Source: Megasphaera sp. (GTDB taxonomy: Bacteria; Bacillota; Negativicutes; Veillonellales; Megasphaeraceae). Taken from it: a stretch of 64,000 nucleotides of DNA. Numbering within the stretch: the first letter of the stretch is position 1; the number at the start of each line of letters is the position of its first letter. Shown piece by piece: positions 1 through 9,563 of the stretch. The notes below the pieces were generated by a model. That model did no database searches. It was not told where the DNA came from and saw nothing but the letters and a program-made list of their open reading frames with translations. The position numbers and the translations under genes are program-made. The stretch is from contig JAKVKI010000006.1 of NCBI GenBank assembly GCA_022486585.1, positions 1 to 64,000 on the forward strand. The letters run 5' to 3'.

Positions 1-2789
1 CCACGACGACGGGCTTTATGAGGACGCGGTCTTCGATAGGTATAGCTGGCCTGCGTCGTACCAAAGGTCGTCGTCAGTTCCTGATTTTCTTTGGCTTCAT
101 TTTCCAGTTTTCCCGTCACGGACAGTGTCTGGCCAGCTGACATCTGGCTGTTTTCATTGCGCAGATTACCGGTGACAGTCATATTACCGCCGCTACGGAT
201 AACACCGGCATTTGTCGTCTGTACTTCTTCATGAGACGTCTGGGAATGGCTGCGGATAATCGTATAATTGTAAATCTTCTTATCTTCAGTCGCCCCGATA
301 TTGGCATTATTCTGTTCTGCCTTGGCGTTGTGCTCTGTAATCTTTGCATTCAGTTGTTCCAGCAGGACATTAAACTGGGTATCCCAGGCTGTCTGGTTCG
401 CTCCTGCCGTTTCCGGACGGGCCGAAGTCATCGGTGTCAGTCCCATTGTCGTAAAAATGGCATCGTTCCATTCATAGTTTGCTACTTTAGAACCTGCCGG
501 ATGGGCCGGATCTACTGTTTCCCCCGGTTCCGGTGCGGCAACAATATCATACGCCGGTGCATATATTTCCATGGCTTTGGTATTATGGTACGCCCCGTAG
601 CCGCTGGATAACTGGGTAAATTCACTCTTATCAAAGGCCTGTCCCTGTTCAGGATGACCGTTCTGATCAATGCGGATTTTATCCGGGTTATCCGTCCAGG
701 CACCGCCTACCCGCTTAGCTGAAAAGGCATTGTTTTCATTTGATACCTGTTGCGCCGTAAGAGACAGATTGCCCATGCTGTCTATTTTGGCCCCGTTATT
801 GGTAATCGTATGCTGTGCCGTAATCGACATATCACCGCCGCTATACAGCGTGGCATCGGCACTGTTACGGACAGTATCCGCTCCCTGAATAGACAGATTC
901 CGGCGGGCAGCTATAACTGCTGACTTGTGCTGTTCCATTTCCTGCTGTACTGCCTGTACAACAGCCAGCTGGGTAGTATATGCTTTTTCAGCTGCCGCAA
1001 TGGTATCCGTATAGCCTTGTTCCTGCGCCTTCGTGGTAAACGAAGTAACATCCACAGCATAGGCTGCATCCAGCGCCTGTTCTTTAGCCGTCAGCGTCTT
1101 CATTTCTTGGGCCAGTTTTTCTTCCAGTTCCGTATTCTTACGGTTTTCTACATTTCCTGCCGTAATCGTCACATCATCACCATATATACGGCCTGTTTCA
1201 TGGTTCTTGAGGTGCTCTGCTGTAATTGCCGTCTCATTTTCCGCTGTAATAAGACCGGTGTTATTGACATCTTTTGCTGTAACCGCTACCCCATTGCCGT
1301 TAATCGTACCGGTCTCTGTATTGGTAATATTCGTTTTGGCATCAATAGAGACCGTACCGCCGCCTTCTATATTCTTCTTATTCGTCAGGCTCCCATCTGT
1401 ATGGAGCACCAGGTTTCCTCCGGCCTGGATACTGCCAAAACCATCCGTACTGTTTTCATTCGTCAGGGAATTTTCTGCTGTCACCAATATATTACCGCCA
1501 CTGGCAATACGACCGGTTAACAGCAGGGACTGCGCTGTCAGTGACAGGTCTTTCCCCGCTGTTATTTTACCTTTTTCCATAACTACGGCATCGGTCACAT
1601 GAATCACAGCATTGCCCTGAGAGGAAAGTTCGCCCGACTGGCTGGAAAGGCTGTCGGCTGTAACGGCCATATCACCACCGCTCACAATTTGTGCGTTATC
1701 CGTATTCAATTTCGTCGTTTGTATCGTCAGCCTTCCCGGTTGATTCACCGCTCCGTCACGACCGATACCGGCTCCTATGACTCCTGTATTGGTCACTCCC
1801 TGGTCTGCACGAAGCGTCATATTTCCACTACTGGCAAGAGTCTGTTCATTGGTTATGTTCCCTGCTGTATGTACCGATAGGGTACCGTCACTATACACAG
1901 CCCCGGTCTTGGCAATATGCAGATCCCCGTTGTTTTCCAGAGACAACTGCTGTGACGCCGATACGCTGCCTGCCATATTGACGCCCAGTCCCTTTTCCGT
2001 ACCGACGAGGAAGATACGATTGGCATACATGCCGCCGATAGCTGCCACATCCAGTGCTACTGACGGTTTTTCTCCGGTTCCTTCCGTAGGAACTGCCTTT
2101 AAGTCATTATATGTCACATTGTTCGCACCCGCAATGATGCTGGCATCCTTAGCCCATATCCCGGCATTCACTTGGACGGCACGGGCTAAAACAGCGACAC
2201 TGTCCGCCTTTGATCCATCCAGTCCATTTCCGTCAATGCGAATAGTTCCCCCGGTGACCTGCAGATCGGATAATCCGCCATTGGCATCATAACGGGGTGT
2301 ACCCGTTGTCAGCATGGCATGGGATGTGTTGATGAAACCGCCGCCATTTACGGCAATGCCATTGGGATTGGCAATAACGACACCAGCCCGGTCTCCTGCG
2401 ACTTCCAGAAAGCCATTCATCTGCGTGCGATTAGCACCGGTCACTTCATTGACAATAACCTTTGCCGTCCCGCCGGCCATATTGGGATTGCCTTGAACAT
2501 ATCCGGCCAGCTGGGTATTCGTAACCCCATGGGCATTATTCAGTATAGCCCCCGTAGCCGGAACATTGAAATCCTGATACTGATTGCGGGATACGCCACC
2601 TGCTGTCGGAGCCGTAAGCTGCACTAAAGGGATACCGTTCGCTGTTTGCTGGACCAGGGGCTGCTGTGCTGCCGGAGCCATCGGATCTGCCGTTATCGGT
2701 GCTGCTGCACCTGCTGCTATGGGGTCTATGAAAAAGATCCCCATCAGCATCCATGTTGTCATATGCCGTGCCAATTCACTATAGTTCAT
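1..2789 (-). CDS. Two-partner secretion exoprotein (TpsA, filamentous haemagglutinin-like), C-terminus beyond left edge
   Basis: Manual translation of the - strand from ATG at 2789 is open to position 1 (MNYSELARHMTTWMLMGIFFIDPIAAGAAAPITADPMAP...NGIPLVQLTAPTAGGVSRNQYQDFNVPATGAILNN...VVIANPNGIAVNGGGFINTSHAMLTTGTP...). It has TPS-domain NPNGI and 'NxYxxFNV'-like motifs followed by degenerate 20-aa beta-helix repeats. Upstream RBS GGGAAGG. Adjacent to a TpsB gene. Missing from the ORF track because it has no stop in the window. Confidence 0.93.
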   Translation of the reverse strand, partial: MNYSELARHMTTWMLMGIFFIDPIAAGAAAPITADPMAPAAQQPLVQQTANGIPLVQLTAPTAGGVSRNQYQDFNVPATGAILNNAHGVTNTQLAGYVQGNPNMAGGTAKVIVNEVTGANRTQMNGFLEVAGDRAGVVIANPNGIAVNGGGFINTSHAMLTTGTPRYDANGGLSDLQVTGGTIRIDGNGLDGSKADSVAVLARAVQVNAGIWAKDASIIAGANNVTYNDLKAVPTEGTGEKPSVALDVAAIGGMYANRIFLVGTEKGLGVNMAGSVSASQQLSLENNGDLHIAKTGAVYSDGTLSVHTAGNITNEQTLASSGNMTLRADQGVTNTGVIGAGIGRDGAVNQPGRLTIQTTKLNTDNAQIVSGGDMAVTADSLSSQSGELSSQGNAVIHVTDAVVMEKGKITAGKDLSLTAQSLLLTGRIASGGNILVTAENSLTNENSTDGFGSIQAGGNLVLHTDGSLTNKKNIEGGGTVSIDAKTNITNTETGTINGNGVAVTAKDVNNTGLITAENETAITAEHLKNHETGRIYGDDVTITAGNVENRKNTELEEKLAQEMKTLTAKEQALDAAYAVDVTSFTTKAQEQGYTDTIAAAEKAYTTQLAVVQAVQQEMEQHKSAVIAARRNLSIQGADTVRNSADATLYSGGDMSITAQHTITNNGAKIDSMGNLSLTAQQVSNENNAFSAKRVGGAWTDNPDKIRIDQNGHPEQGQAFDKSEFTQLSSGYGAYHNTKAMEIYAPAYDIVAAPEPGETVDPAHPAGSKVANYEWNDAIFTTMGLTPMTSARPETAGANQTAWDTQFNVLLEQLNAKITEHNAKAEQNNANIGATEDKKIYNYTIIRSHSQTSHEEVQTTNAGVIRSGGNMTVTGNLRNENSQMSAGQTLSVTGKLENEAKENQELTTTFGTTQASYTYRRPRPHKARRR

Positions 2790-2849
2790 TTATCTATCCT
2801 TCCCGCTATAATACTAAACTTATAATATACGTATTATTTTATTCGTCTC

Positions 2850-4550
2850 CTAAAACCGCCAACTCGCTGTAAATCCGCTGGTAACATGTTCCGTATGGTA
2901 CCCGTCCGGTTTATACAACGGTATGCCGGCAAAGATATCATAAGATAACCCAGAAAGGAAATTGCCGCGCAGGCCGATGACTGCACCAACAATAGCTCTG
3001 CCTGCCAAGTCTGCCGTATTGGGACCATACACTGCCCCTATATCAATTCCTGTATAGATATCACTATTCCACTGAGCAAGGTGAGACGATACCTCATTGC
3101 GCCAATACCAGCCGCTTTCACCCATAAGGGTATATTCACCATCAAAGCCACGAACGGTATAACGGTTGCCCAGGCTCATCATATCTGCACCGTAAAGCCG
3201 GTCGCCGCCAGTCGTCCACTGGCCATGGAAGGACGTCGTATATGCCGCCGGTCGATGCCCTATCGTGACGGGATGACGGTACGCCGTATCTAATACCCAC
3301 ATATGATACCTCGTTTTCGGCCCGTCTTCATATTGGTTCTCTGGCATAGCCCCGAACCAGCCTACACCCATGCGATGCCCAATCCGGCCATAGAACGTAC
3401 TGCTGCCGATGTAACGCTGCTCAGAAATACCCGCTTCTACCGTCGTCGTATGACGAGTCTGTACGGGGATTTCCATATCATTGATGTAATTATGGGAATT
3501 ATGTTTCCGTACACTTACATCAAAACTGATCTTACCATATTGGTTACGGCTCATGAGATGTTCCCATGTCAGGGCACTGGTATCACTCTTGCCACTGCTG
3601 ATGAAATCGTATGGTACATTATGGACGGTCTGATGATAGGTATACCGGTTGTATGCCAGAGAAAAGGTTTCCTTGCCATAGGGAATCCGGTAATATACAC
3701 GCTGTCCCCGGGTACCCCGTTCATATCCGTCCCGGGCACCGTCCCCATTCATCCCAATATGCAGCAAATCGTTGCCATAGAACGGATTATCTATAGCAAT
3801 ATCTGTACTCACCTGTACCCGCCCGGTAGCCGCCAGCCCGGAATTATCTACAGAAACAATATAGTGGATTGGTCTTGTCCTATTTATAGTCAGCTCAATA
3901 TCACTCGTGCCTGCCTGCTCTGACGGTATGATACGCATAGATACGTCCTGTGAAGACAAGCTCTTCATCTGTTCCAGCCCTTGTTCCAGCATACGAACGT
4001 TAAGAATATCTCCTTCCCAAATAGGAAAGGACGTACGCCATGGCAGCCGAGCACTGCCTTTACTATAGGTCACAGCATGAATGCGCCCGGGCTGCACGGC
4101 CAATATCAGTACGCCGCTTTTGAGATTCTGCTCTGGTACAGCAATACGACTCGTGGCATAGCCTCGATTTACCAGTTCCTGATTCATCGTATCGACCAGA
4201 TGCTGAATAGTTTGTATATCCATATCCGTATGGGACGCTGTAGCTGCAAGGGGCCGTAAAAAGGAAAATTCCGGTACCAGGCCCTGTAACTGTATCGAAT
4301 GTATAAAAAAAGACGACCTGCCAGGTTCAATGTACGGCGATACTGTCCGTTCGGACATTCCGTCTATCTGAACCTGCGGTCGTCTCAGTCGTTCTTCCCG
4401 TGCGGCATCTGCCTGTCGGGCCTGCTCTAACTGCTCATGCTGCACTAAAGGAGATACAGTTTCTGCCTGTATGGGTATTATTGTCAGTATGCCCCATGCC
4501 CAAGCCATCAACGCAGTATATTTCATCAATTCCATCCTCCCCGAATGCAT
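2850..4550 (-). CDS. ShlB/FhaC/HecB family outer-membrane TpsB transporter
   Basis: 566 aa, signal peptide, POTRA-like region and C-terminal beta-barrel ending in aromatic F (...FTASWRF). Immediately upstream of tpsA on the same strand. Confidence 0.92.
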   Translation of the reverse strand: MHSGRMELMKYTALMAWAWGILTIIPIQAETVSPLVQHEQLEQARQADAAREERLRRPQVQIDGMSERTVSPYIEPGRSSFFIHSIQLQGLVPEFSFLRPLAATASHTDMDIQTIQHLVDTMNQELVNRGYATSRIAVPEQNLKSGVLILAVQPGRIHAVTYSKGSARLPWRTSFPIWEGDILNVRMLEQGLEQMKSLSSQDVSMRIIPSEQAGTSDIELTINRTRPIHYIVSVDNSGLAATGRVQVSTDIAIDNPFYGNDLLHIGMNGDGARDGYERGTRGQRVYYRIPYGKETFSLAYNRYTYHQTVHNVPYDFISSGKSDTSALTWEHLMSRNQYGKISFDVSVRKHNSHNYINDMEIPVQTRHTTTVEAGISEQRYIGSSTFYGRIGHRMGVGWFGAMPENQYEDGPKTRYHMWVLDTAYRHPVTIGHRPAAYTTSFHGQWTTGGDRLYGADMMSLGNRYTVRGFDGEYTLMGESGWYWRNEVSSHLAQWNSDIYTGIDIGAVYGPNTADLAGRAIVGAVIGLRGNFLSGLSYDIFAGIPLYKPDGYHTEHVTSGFTASWRF

Positions 4551-4751
4551 AATATATAAGAATATTTACATTTTACTACTTTTTATCCATTTTGAAAAGG
4601 CAGAACCGATTTATAGCTTCCATTTAGAAAAGATTTGAACTACATCAAAAATATCATATGCACTATTACAGCCAAAACAATACAACTATAATTTTCCCTA
4701 TCGTCCCCGAAATATAGAATTACCGGTTGCCACAGGCTGCGACATAATAAA

Positions 4752-4782
4752 AACCGTAGCAGTAATCCACACCACTACGGTT
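4752..4782 (-). terminator. Rho-independent terminator after the GNAT gene
   Basis: aaccgtag...ctacggtt inverted repeat followed on the - strand by a T-rich tract. Confidence 0.6.
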
Positions 4783-4830
4783 AGGTCTGTCTTTATGGAT
4801 GGGCACTACATAATACAAATAACATGATGG

Positions 4831-5997
4831 CTAGTACCATTCATTGATATAACATTTTTCTACAGGGAAAAATGTTTGCAACAGCTGTACGGCCGTGTCC
4901 CGACCTTTTAATTTTCCATAGAAGCATAGTGTATCAATATCAACTGCTCCGAATACGAGTAGTGCCAGTGTACCTATTGGTATCGTAATTGCCGGTGTTG
5001 CCTGCGGCGTTTCTTCTACTGTTCCTTTGCCGTTAGCAACGGTAAGCGTAAAAATGCCGGTATTCCATGAGGCCAGCGGATCTGCTGTTTCAAAGGTAAG
5101 CTGCCCTGCTACGTTGGATGGATAAGGCAGTTGTTCCAAGGCACCTTTGACATCGACGATACGGCCCGCCATAAAAGGCATGGTTTCATGGCCTTGTTTC
5201 CCATCAGGATAAAACCGGTAGCCCTGGTCATGGATTCCTTCATTCCATTGGAATGTATCGCCTTGGGAGCGGTGGTTGTACATATAGCCGAGAAGCGCTT
5301 TTTTTCCTTGTGCTGTAGCATAGACAAATTCACCGCTGACAATAGTCGGTTCACCCAATTGGTAGAACGCATATCCTACAGGTATCGTTCCATCAAAGGC
5401 GACGGCAATATTCCCTTCAGCCAGCTGGGCTTCTATATGGCTGCGCCACGAAGCTTCGTCACGAACAGCATACCCCGACAACTTTCTCGTATAAGCGTCA
5501 TACACGGGTGCCAAATAGTTCCATTGATCCGGACTGTTAACAAATCCATAGTGCAGGGAACGGTCCGTCAAGGGACGTAATGCTTCTAAGGGCATCGTTT
5601 CTTTCCACTGATGGCAGTATAATTCATACCCATACGGCTGATAAAAGCCTGCTTTGGAGGGCATGAGAATATTGATATAATGGCCGCGCCGCTTCATTTC
5701 TCCAAGGGCCGCTTGAAGAAGTTTTCCCCCAATTCCGCCACGCCGTGCTGCCGGATGGGTCGCTAACCCGACAATATATGAGACAGGGATATCCTTTCCC
5801 CGCAGCCGAAGTGTATACGGATTCAAATGCGTCAGGCATGCCATCTCGCCATCACAAAATCCCATGAGAACATGTTCTGGCTGGTAAAATTTCGAGAAAT
5901 ACCACTGAAAAAAAGGATGTTCCCGTGGCTCAAAGCAATAGGCCCACAGGCTTTCTACTTGATTTCTATCTTCGGGAGTTGCTAAGCGAAACTTCAT
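4831..5997 (-). CDS. Eis-like GNAT N-acetyltransferase with C-terminal SCP2-like domain
   Basis: 388 aa; MKFRLATPEDRNQVESLWAYCFEP..., acetyl-CoA motif VGLATHPAARRGGIGGKLL; length and layout of the Eis family. Confidence 0.85.
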   Translation of the reverse strand: MKFRLATPEDRNQVESLWAYCFEPREHPFFQWYFSKFYQPEHVLMGFCDGEMACLTHLNPYTLRLRGKDIPVSYIVGLATHPAARRGGIGGKLLQAALGEMKRRGHYINILMPSKAGFYQPYGYELYCHQWKETMPLEALRPLTDRSLHYGFVNSPDQWNYLAPVYDAYTRKLSGYAVRDEASWRSHIEAQLAEGNIAVAFDGTIPVGYAFYQLGEPTIVSGEFVYATAQGKKALLGYMYNHRSQGDTFQWNEGIHDQGYRFYPDGKQGHETMPFMAGRIVDVKGALEQLPYPSNVAGQLTFETADPLASWNTGIFTLTVANGKGTVEETPQATPAITIPIGTLALLVFGAVDIDTLCFYGKLKGRDTAVQLLQTFFPVEKCYINEWY

Positions 5998-6059
5998 CGT
6001 ATATACCTCCTTGTATGCATATGGCTCCCTTAGCAGGGAGCCATGATATACAACACTAT

Positions 6060-6962
6060 TTACTTGCGCAGTGTCACGTCGTATTTTTCTACGAAATGAT
6101 CTGGATTATAGGATTCTTTAGACTGGCGCAAGCCAGGGATGCCCATGTCTTCTTCACGATTGATATAGGTCGTATGGTTCCAGGCATGAAGAATAAATTC
6201 ATGCGTAATGACTTGATAGAGACCACGAATAGACGGATCACTCTTTTCAAAATGAATGATAGCTGTATCATCATTCAGCATTTCACCAACAGAAAAGGCT
6301 ACGATCTTATTGAACAAGCGGATAGCTCCGCCTGTCGGTTTAAGAACATCCCAATGATTGAAAACAGCTTCAATAGCATAGCGTTCTCCTAAGAGCTCTT
6401 CATCATCGCCAACTTCATGCTGATCATACCAAGTTCGTTCAGCCTCCATGCATTCTTCAAAGTTATCTTCTGTAATAGGGACATATTCCCATTTTCCCAT
6501 ATATTGATTGCAGAAATGGTTCAGATTGTTTTTCTTCTGACGATATTTTTTGCCAGATAAATTGATCATATTCTGCGTCAAATAGACATATTCATAATTA
6601 TCCCTGTCTGTCGTAATATCATAACAATCCGGACATAAGGACCGAATGCGTTCTGCTGCTTCCGGGACAACGCCTTTCATAAGGAAAGGAAATCCCCGTT
6701 CTTCAAACCATTCATGCATTCGTTCTATCCCTTTGATAAAACTGCCATCTTTACGAGCAAATGGCGGCAGCCAGAATTGCTTTTTACCACGGCCGGAACG
6801 AATGTACATGACATTGTTTTCTTCAGCCCACTGTATTTCATAAGGATACTGCCAGGCAAACAGCGTCATAAATGTAGCATCTGCTTGTTCATATCTTTTT
6901 TGCTGAAAATAATCATCAATGATTGGTTTATCTTCAAGACGGAATTCTCTAAACTGTATAAT
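6060..6962 (-). CDS. DUF2156 (LPG synthase C-terminal-like) domain protein; probable AUU (6962) or AUA (6959) start
   Basis: ORF-track ATG at 6869 starts inside the domain. The frame is open upstream to TGA just after the mpg stop and reads (I)IQFREFRLEDKPIIDDYFQQKRYEQADATFMTLFAWQYPYEIQWAEE, matching the usual DUF2156 N-terminus. SD GGGGGAG lies just upstream of ATT/ATA. There is no ATG/GTG/TTG/CTG in between. Confidence 0.8.
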   Translation of the reverse strand: MIQFREFRLEDKPIIDDYFQQKRYEQADATFMTLFAWQYPYEIQWAEENNVMYIRSGRGKKQFWLPPFARKDGSFIKGIERMHEWFEERGFPFLMKGVVPEAAERIRSLCPDCYDITTDRDNYEYVYLTQNMINLSGKKYRQKKNNLNHFCNQYMGKWEYVPITEDNFEECMEAERTWYDQHEVGDDEELLGERYAIEAVFNHWDVLKPTGGAIRLFNKIVAFSVGEMLNDDTAIIHFEKSDPSIRGLYQVITHEFILHAWNHTTYINREEDMGIPGLRQSKESYNPDHFVEKYDVTLRK

Positions 6963-6977
6963 AGTATCTCCCCCTCA

Positions 6978-7586
6978 TTATGCTTTTGATACGTATGGAT
7001 TATGTTGTATATAAAAACGCCAGGGAAACGATTTCCCATTGACGGCGTAATCAATGTGGATCCGTGGTGTACAAATAATAGAAACAGGCTGTTTTTCTAC
7101 AGCACGAGCCACGAACATTTCTTGACCAGTTAAATCCAATTGGTTTTGAGCCAGCGTGATATTCATCGCTTGACATAACTTTCCCGGTCCATTCGTCACT
7201 TTTGGTTTCATCTGCATCATATGCCGGTTTTCCAACATGGCTTCTATTCCCTCTACAGGCTCGATTGCCCGGATGAGTACAGCCTGTCCCGCCCCTTCCG
7301 GGCCGGTAACGATATTGACACAATGATACATGCCATAAATGAGATACACATACACAATGCCACCTTGGTGGAACATAGGCGCCGTGCGTTTCGTCAGACC
7401 ATGAAAAGCATGAGAGCCATCATCGGCCTTACCATTATAAGTGCCACCATAGGCTTCTGTTTCGACAATACGGCCGGCATATACGGCCCGCTCCGTCTGA
7501 TGGACTAAATACTGGCCCAACAGACAGGGGGCTATATCTTGTGCCGAGGCGCTATACGCTGCAGTCGGCCATTTCGTATAGATCAT
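6978..7586 (-). CDS. mpg: DNA-3-methyladenine glycosylase (Mpg/AAG family)
   Basis: 202 aa; ...APCLLGQYLVHQ...GRIVETEAYGG..DDGSHAFHGLTKRTAPMFHQGGIVYVYLIYGMYHCVNIVTGPEG..AVLIRAIEPVEG. Confidence 0.93.
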   Translation of the reverse strand: MIYTKWPTAAYSASAQDIAPCLLGQYLVHQTERAVYAGRIVETEAYGGTYNGKADDGSHAFHGLTKRTAPMFHQGGIVYVYLIYGMYHCVNIVTGPEGAGQAVLIRAIEPVEGIEAMLENRHMMQMKPKVTNGPGKLCQAMNITLAQNQLDLTGQEMFVARAVEKQPVSIICTPRIHIDYAVNGKSFPWRFYIQHNPYVSKA

Positions 7587-8341
7587 AATTTTTTCCGATA
7601 GCCAAGAGAATAGGAAATCTCATAGGCATACTGGCTCATCGTAAACAGCATCTTTTGGCGGATAGAATCATAAAACCGCATCGTCGGTCCTGCCACCGTA
7701 AGCGAAGCAATGACCTGTTCTTCGAAGTTAAAAACAGGTACAGACAATGCAAAAAGCCCGTGTTCACTTTCATCTTGTGTAACAGCATAGCCATTATGAC
7801 GGATCGTAGCAAATTCACTTTCCGACAAGTTGCTGTGCTGTACAATATACCGATTTCGCTCTTCTTTACTGGCCCAGGCTAATAAGATTTTGCCAGCAGC
7901 CCCTTTATAAATAGGCAGCGCTTCGCCAATAGGAACGACACGACGCAGAGAATGACTGCTTTCGACGTGATCCAAGCAAATACGACTGTCCCCTTCGGCA
8001 ACATAAATGCTGACCGTTTCATTAAATGTTTCCTGCAACCGGCGCAAATAGGGCTTGGCCAGCGTTACGACATTTTCCGTCCAATGTGCTGAGTATCCTA
8101 ATGCCAGCGCCTTAGGGCCCAGACGATACTGCCGGGATGTTTCATTGCGAGTCAGGTATTGACGGCGTTCCAGCGTATTGACGATGCGGAATGCCGTCGA
8201 CGTATTTAAATGCGTACGGGCAGCAATATCTTTCAAAGCCATCCCTGAATTACATTCTTCAAAAAGGTCAAGAACATCCAGGCTTTTTTCTAATGACTTC
8301 AATAAACTATTCGATCGTCCTGTATCTTCTGTTTCTTTCAA
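7583..8341 (-). CDS. IclR family transcriptional regulator
   Basis: 252 aa; HTH (LKDIAARTHLNTSTAFRIVNTLERRQYL) and effector domain (GAAGKILLAW; ALSVPVFNFEEQVIASLTVAGP). 4-bp overlap with mpg. Confidence 0.93.
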   Translation of the reverse strand: MKETEDTGRSNSLLKSLEKSLDVLDLFEECNSGMALKDIAARTHLNTSTAFRIVNTLERRQYLTRNETSRQYRLGPKALALGYSAHWTENVVTLAKPYLRRLQETFNETVSIYVAEGDSRICLDHVESSHSLRRVVPIGEALPIYKGAAGKILLAWASKEERNRYIVQHSNLSESEFATIRHNGYAVTQDESEHGLFALSVPVFNFEEQVIASLTVAGPTMRFYDSIRQKMLFTMSQYAYEISYSLGYRKKL

Positions 8342-8366
8342 CGGACATCACCTGCGCTTAAGCGAA

Positions 8367-9509
8367 CTACGAACGAACCTTCATGCCTATTTCCAAAGAA
8401 TCAGGCGGATCTTCAATAACTTTATCTCCTTCTTTTAAGCCATCGAGGACGACGACACGGCCATCTTCTTCATCGCCTGTCAGTACGGATTTAGCATCAG
8501 CAAGTCCGCTGTCATTGACGATATAGACAAAATCACCACTGTCCTTCGTCTTAATAGCCGTCTTAGGTACCGTGATTTGTGATACCTCTTGCGGTGTTGA
8601 TATGCGGACATGATAAAATTCACCGGGAACAAAAAGATTTTTTGCATTATTAAAAGTAATTTTAGCAGTATATGATCCAGTTGACGGATCCTTTGCCGTT
8701 GCTAAATAGGTCAGTTCACCTACTTCTGATTCACCAGAAGCTGCAATGACAGATACTTTCAAAGTACCGCCTTGTTTTGCTGTCTGTAAAGCTTCTACAT
8801 ACATTTCTGGTACAGCAAACGTTGCTACAAGAGGCGTCATTTGCTGAATAGTAGCTAAGACATTGCCAGCTACGGCAACGGACGGATTATCTGCGACAGC
8901 TGTCACACGGCCATCCATGGGAGAATAAATAGTGGCATTTCCCATCATGTCCCGTGCCGATTGTACGGCTTGCTGCAACTGTGCTACTTTAGCACTATCC
9001 ACTGCAGGAGCGCTATAGGTCTGTGCCGGCGCTGATTGAGCTGGTGCCGCTTGGGACATCATCTGATTATACTCTACTTTAGAAATAGCCCCCATTTGAT
9101 ACCATACATCTAATTTAGCCCGCTGACCGCTATCTCCGCCGCCACCACTTTGGGCTGGTGCTGAATAAACCGGCGCTGACGCTGCAGCTGCAGACGTCGC
9201 TGCTACCAGTTCTGCCTCCGCCTGGCTGACACTTTGCTGATATGGCGTAGAATCAACTTGGACAACGACATCACCTGACTTTACTTCTTGTCCTACAGCC
9301 AGTGGCGTCGATACTAATTTGCCGGACAATTTAGGAACAATATTCGTCATATGGAGCGCTGTAATATTGGCATCCAGTGTCAATGCTACAGGATGCGCTG
9401 ATTTAGACACGGTTTCTACTTTTGTTGAAACACTATTGCCACATCCTGTCAGGAGTGTTGCAGCAATAAAGGCAGTGCAAACAAAGGCTGCCCATTTTTT
9501 CAATTTCAC
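8367..9509 (-). CDS. RND/HlyD-family periplasmic adaptor (membrane fusion) lipoprotein
   Basis: 380 aa; lipobox LLTGCG; MFP pattern (PKLSGKLVSTPLAVGQEVKSGDVVVQVDSTPYQQSVSQAEAEL... ATIYSPMDGRVTAVADNPSVAVAGNVLATIQQ). Confidence 0.92.
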   Translation of the reverse strand: MKLKKWAAFVCTAFIAATLLTGCGNSVSTKVETVSKSAHPVALTLDANITALHMTNIVPKLSGKLVSTPLAVGQEVKSGDVVVQVDSTPYQQSVSQAEAELVAATSAAAASAPVYSAPAQSGGGGDSGQRAKLDVWYQMGAISKVEYNQMMSQAAPAQSAPAQTYSAPAVDSAKVAQLQQAVQSARDMMGNATIYSPMDGRVTAVADNPSVAVAGNVLATIQQMTPLVATFAVPEMYVEALQTAKQGGTLKVSVIAASGESEVGELTYLATAKDPSTGSYTAKITFNNAKNLFVPGEFYHVRISTPQEVSQITVPKTAIKTKDSGDFVYIVNDSGLADAKSVLTGDEEDGRVVVLDGLKEGDKVIEDPPDSLEIGMKVRS

Positions 9510-9563
9510 ATTATCCCTTCTCTAACTTGACTATAGAAAGCACATGATATACGGACTGCTTCC

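Noticed and set aside
231-2784. Chain of + strand ORFs (126, 72, 197, 131, 93, 171, 102, 66 aa)
   Set aside because: Shadow ORFs antisense to the continuous TpsA frame on the - strand; low-complexity Cys/Arg/Phe-rich composition, no RBS or family match.
3303-3923. 206-aa + strand ORF
   Set aside because: Antisense to the tpsB barrel region; no recognisable domain.
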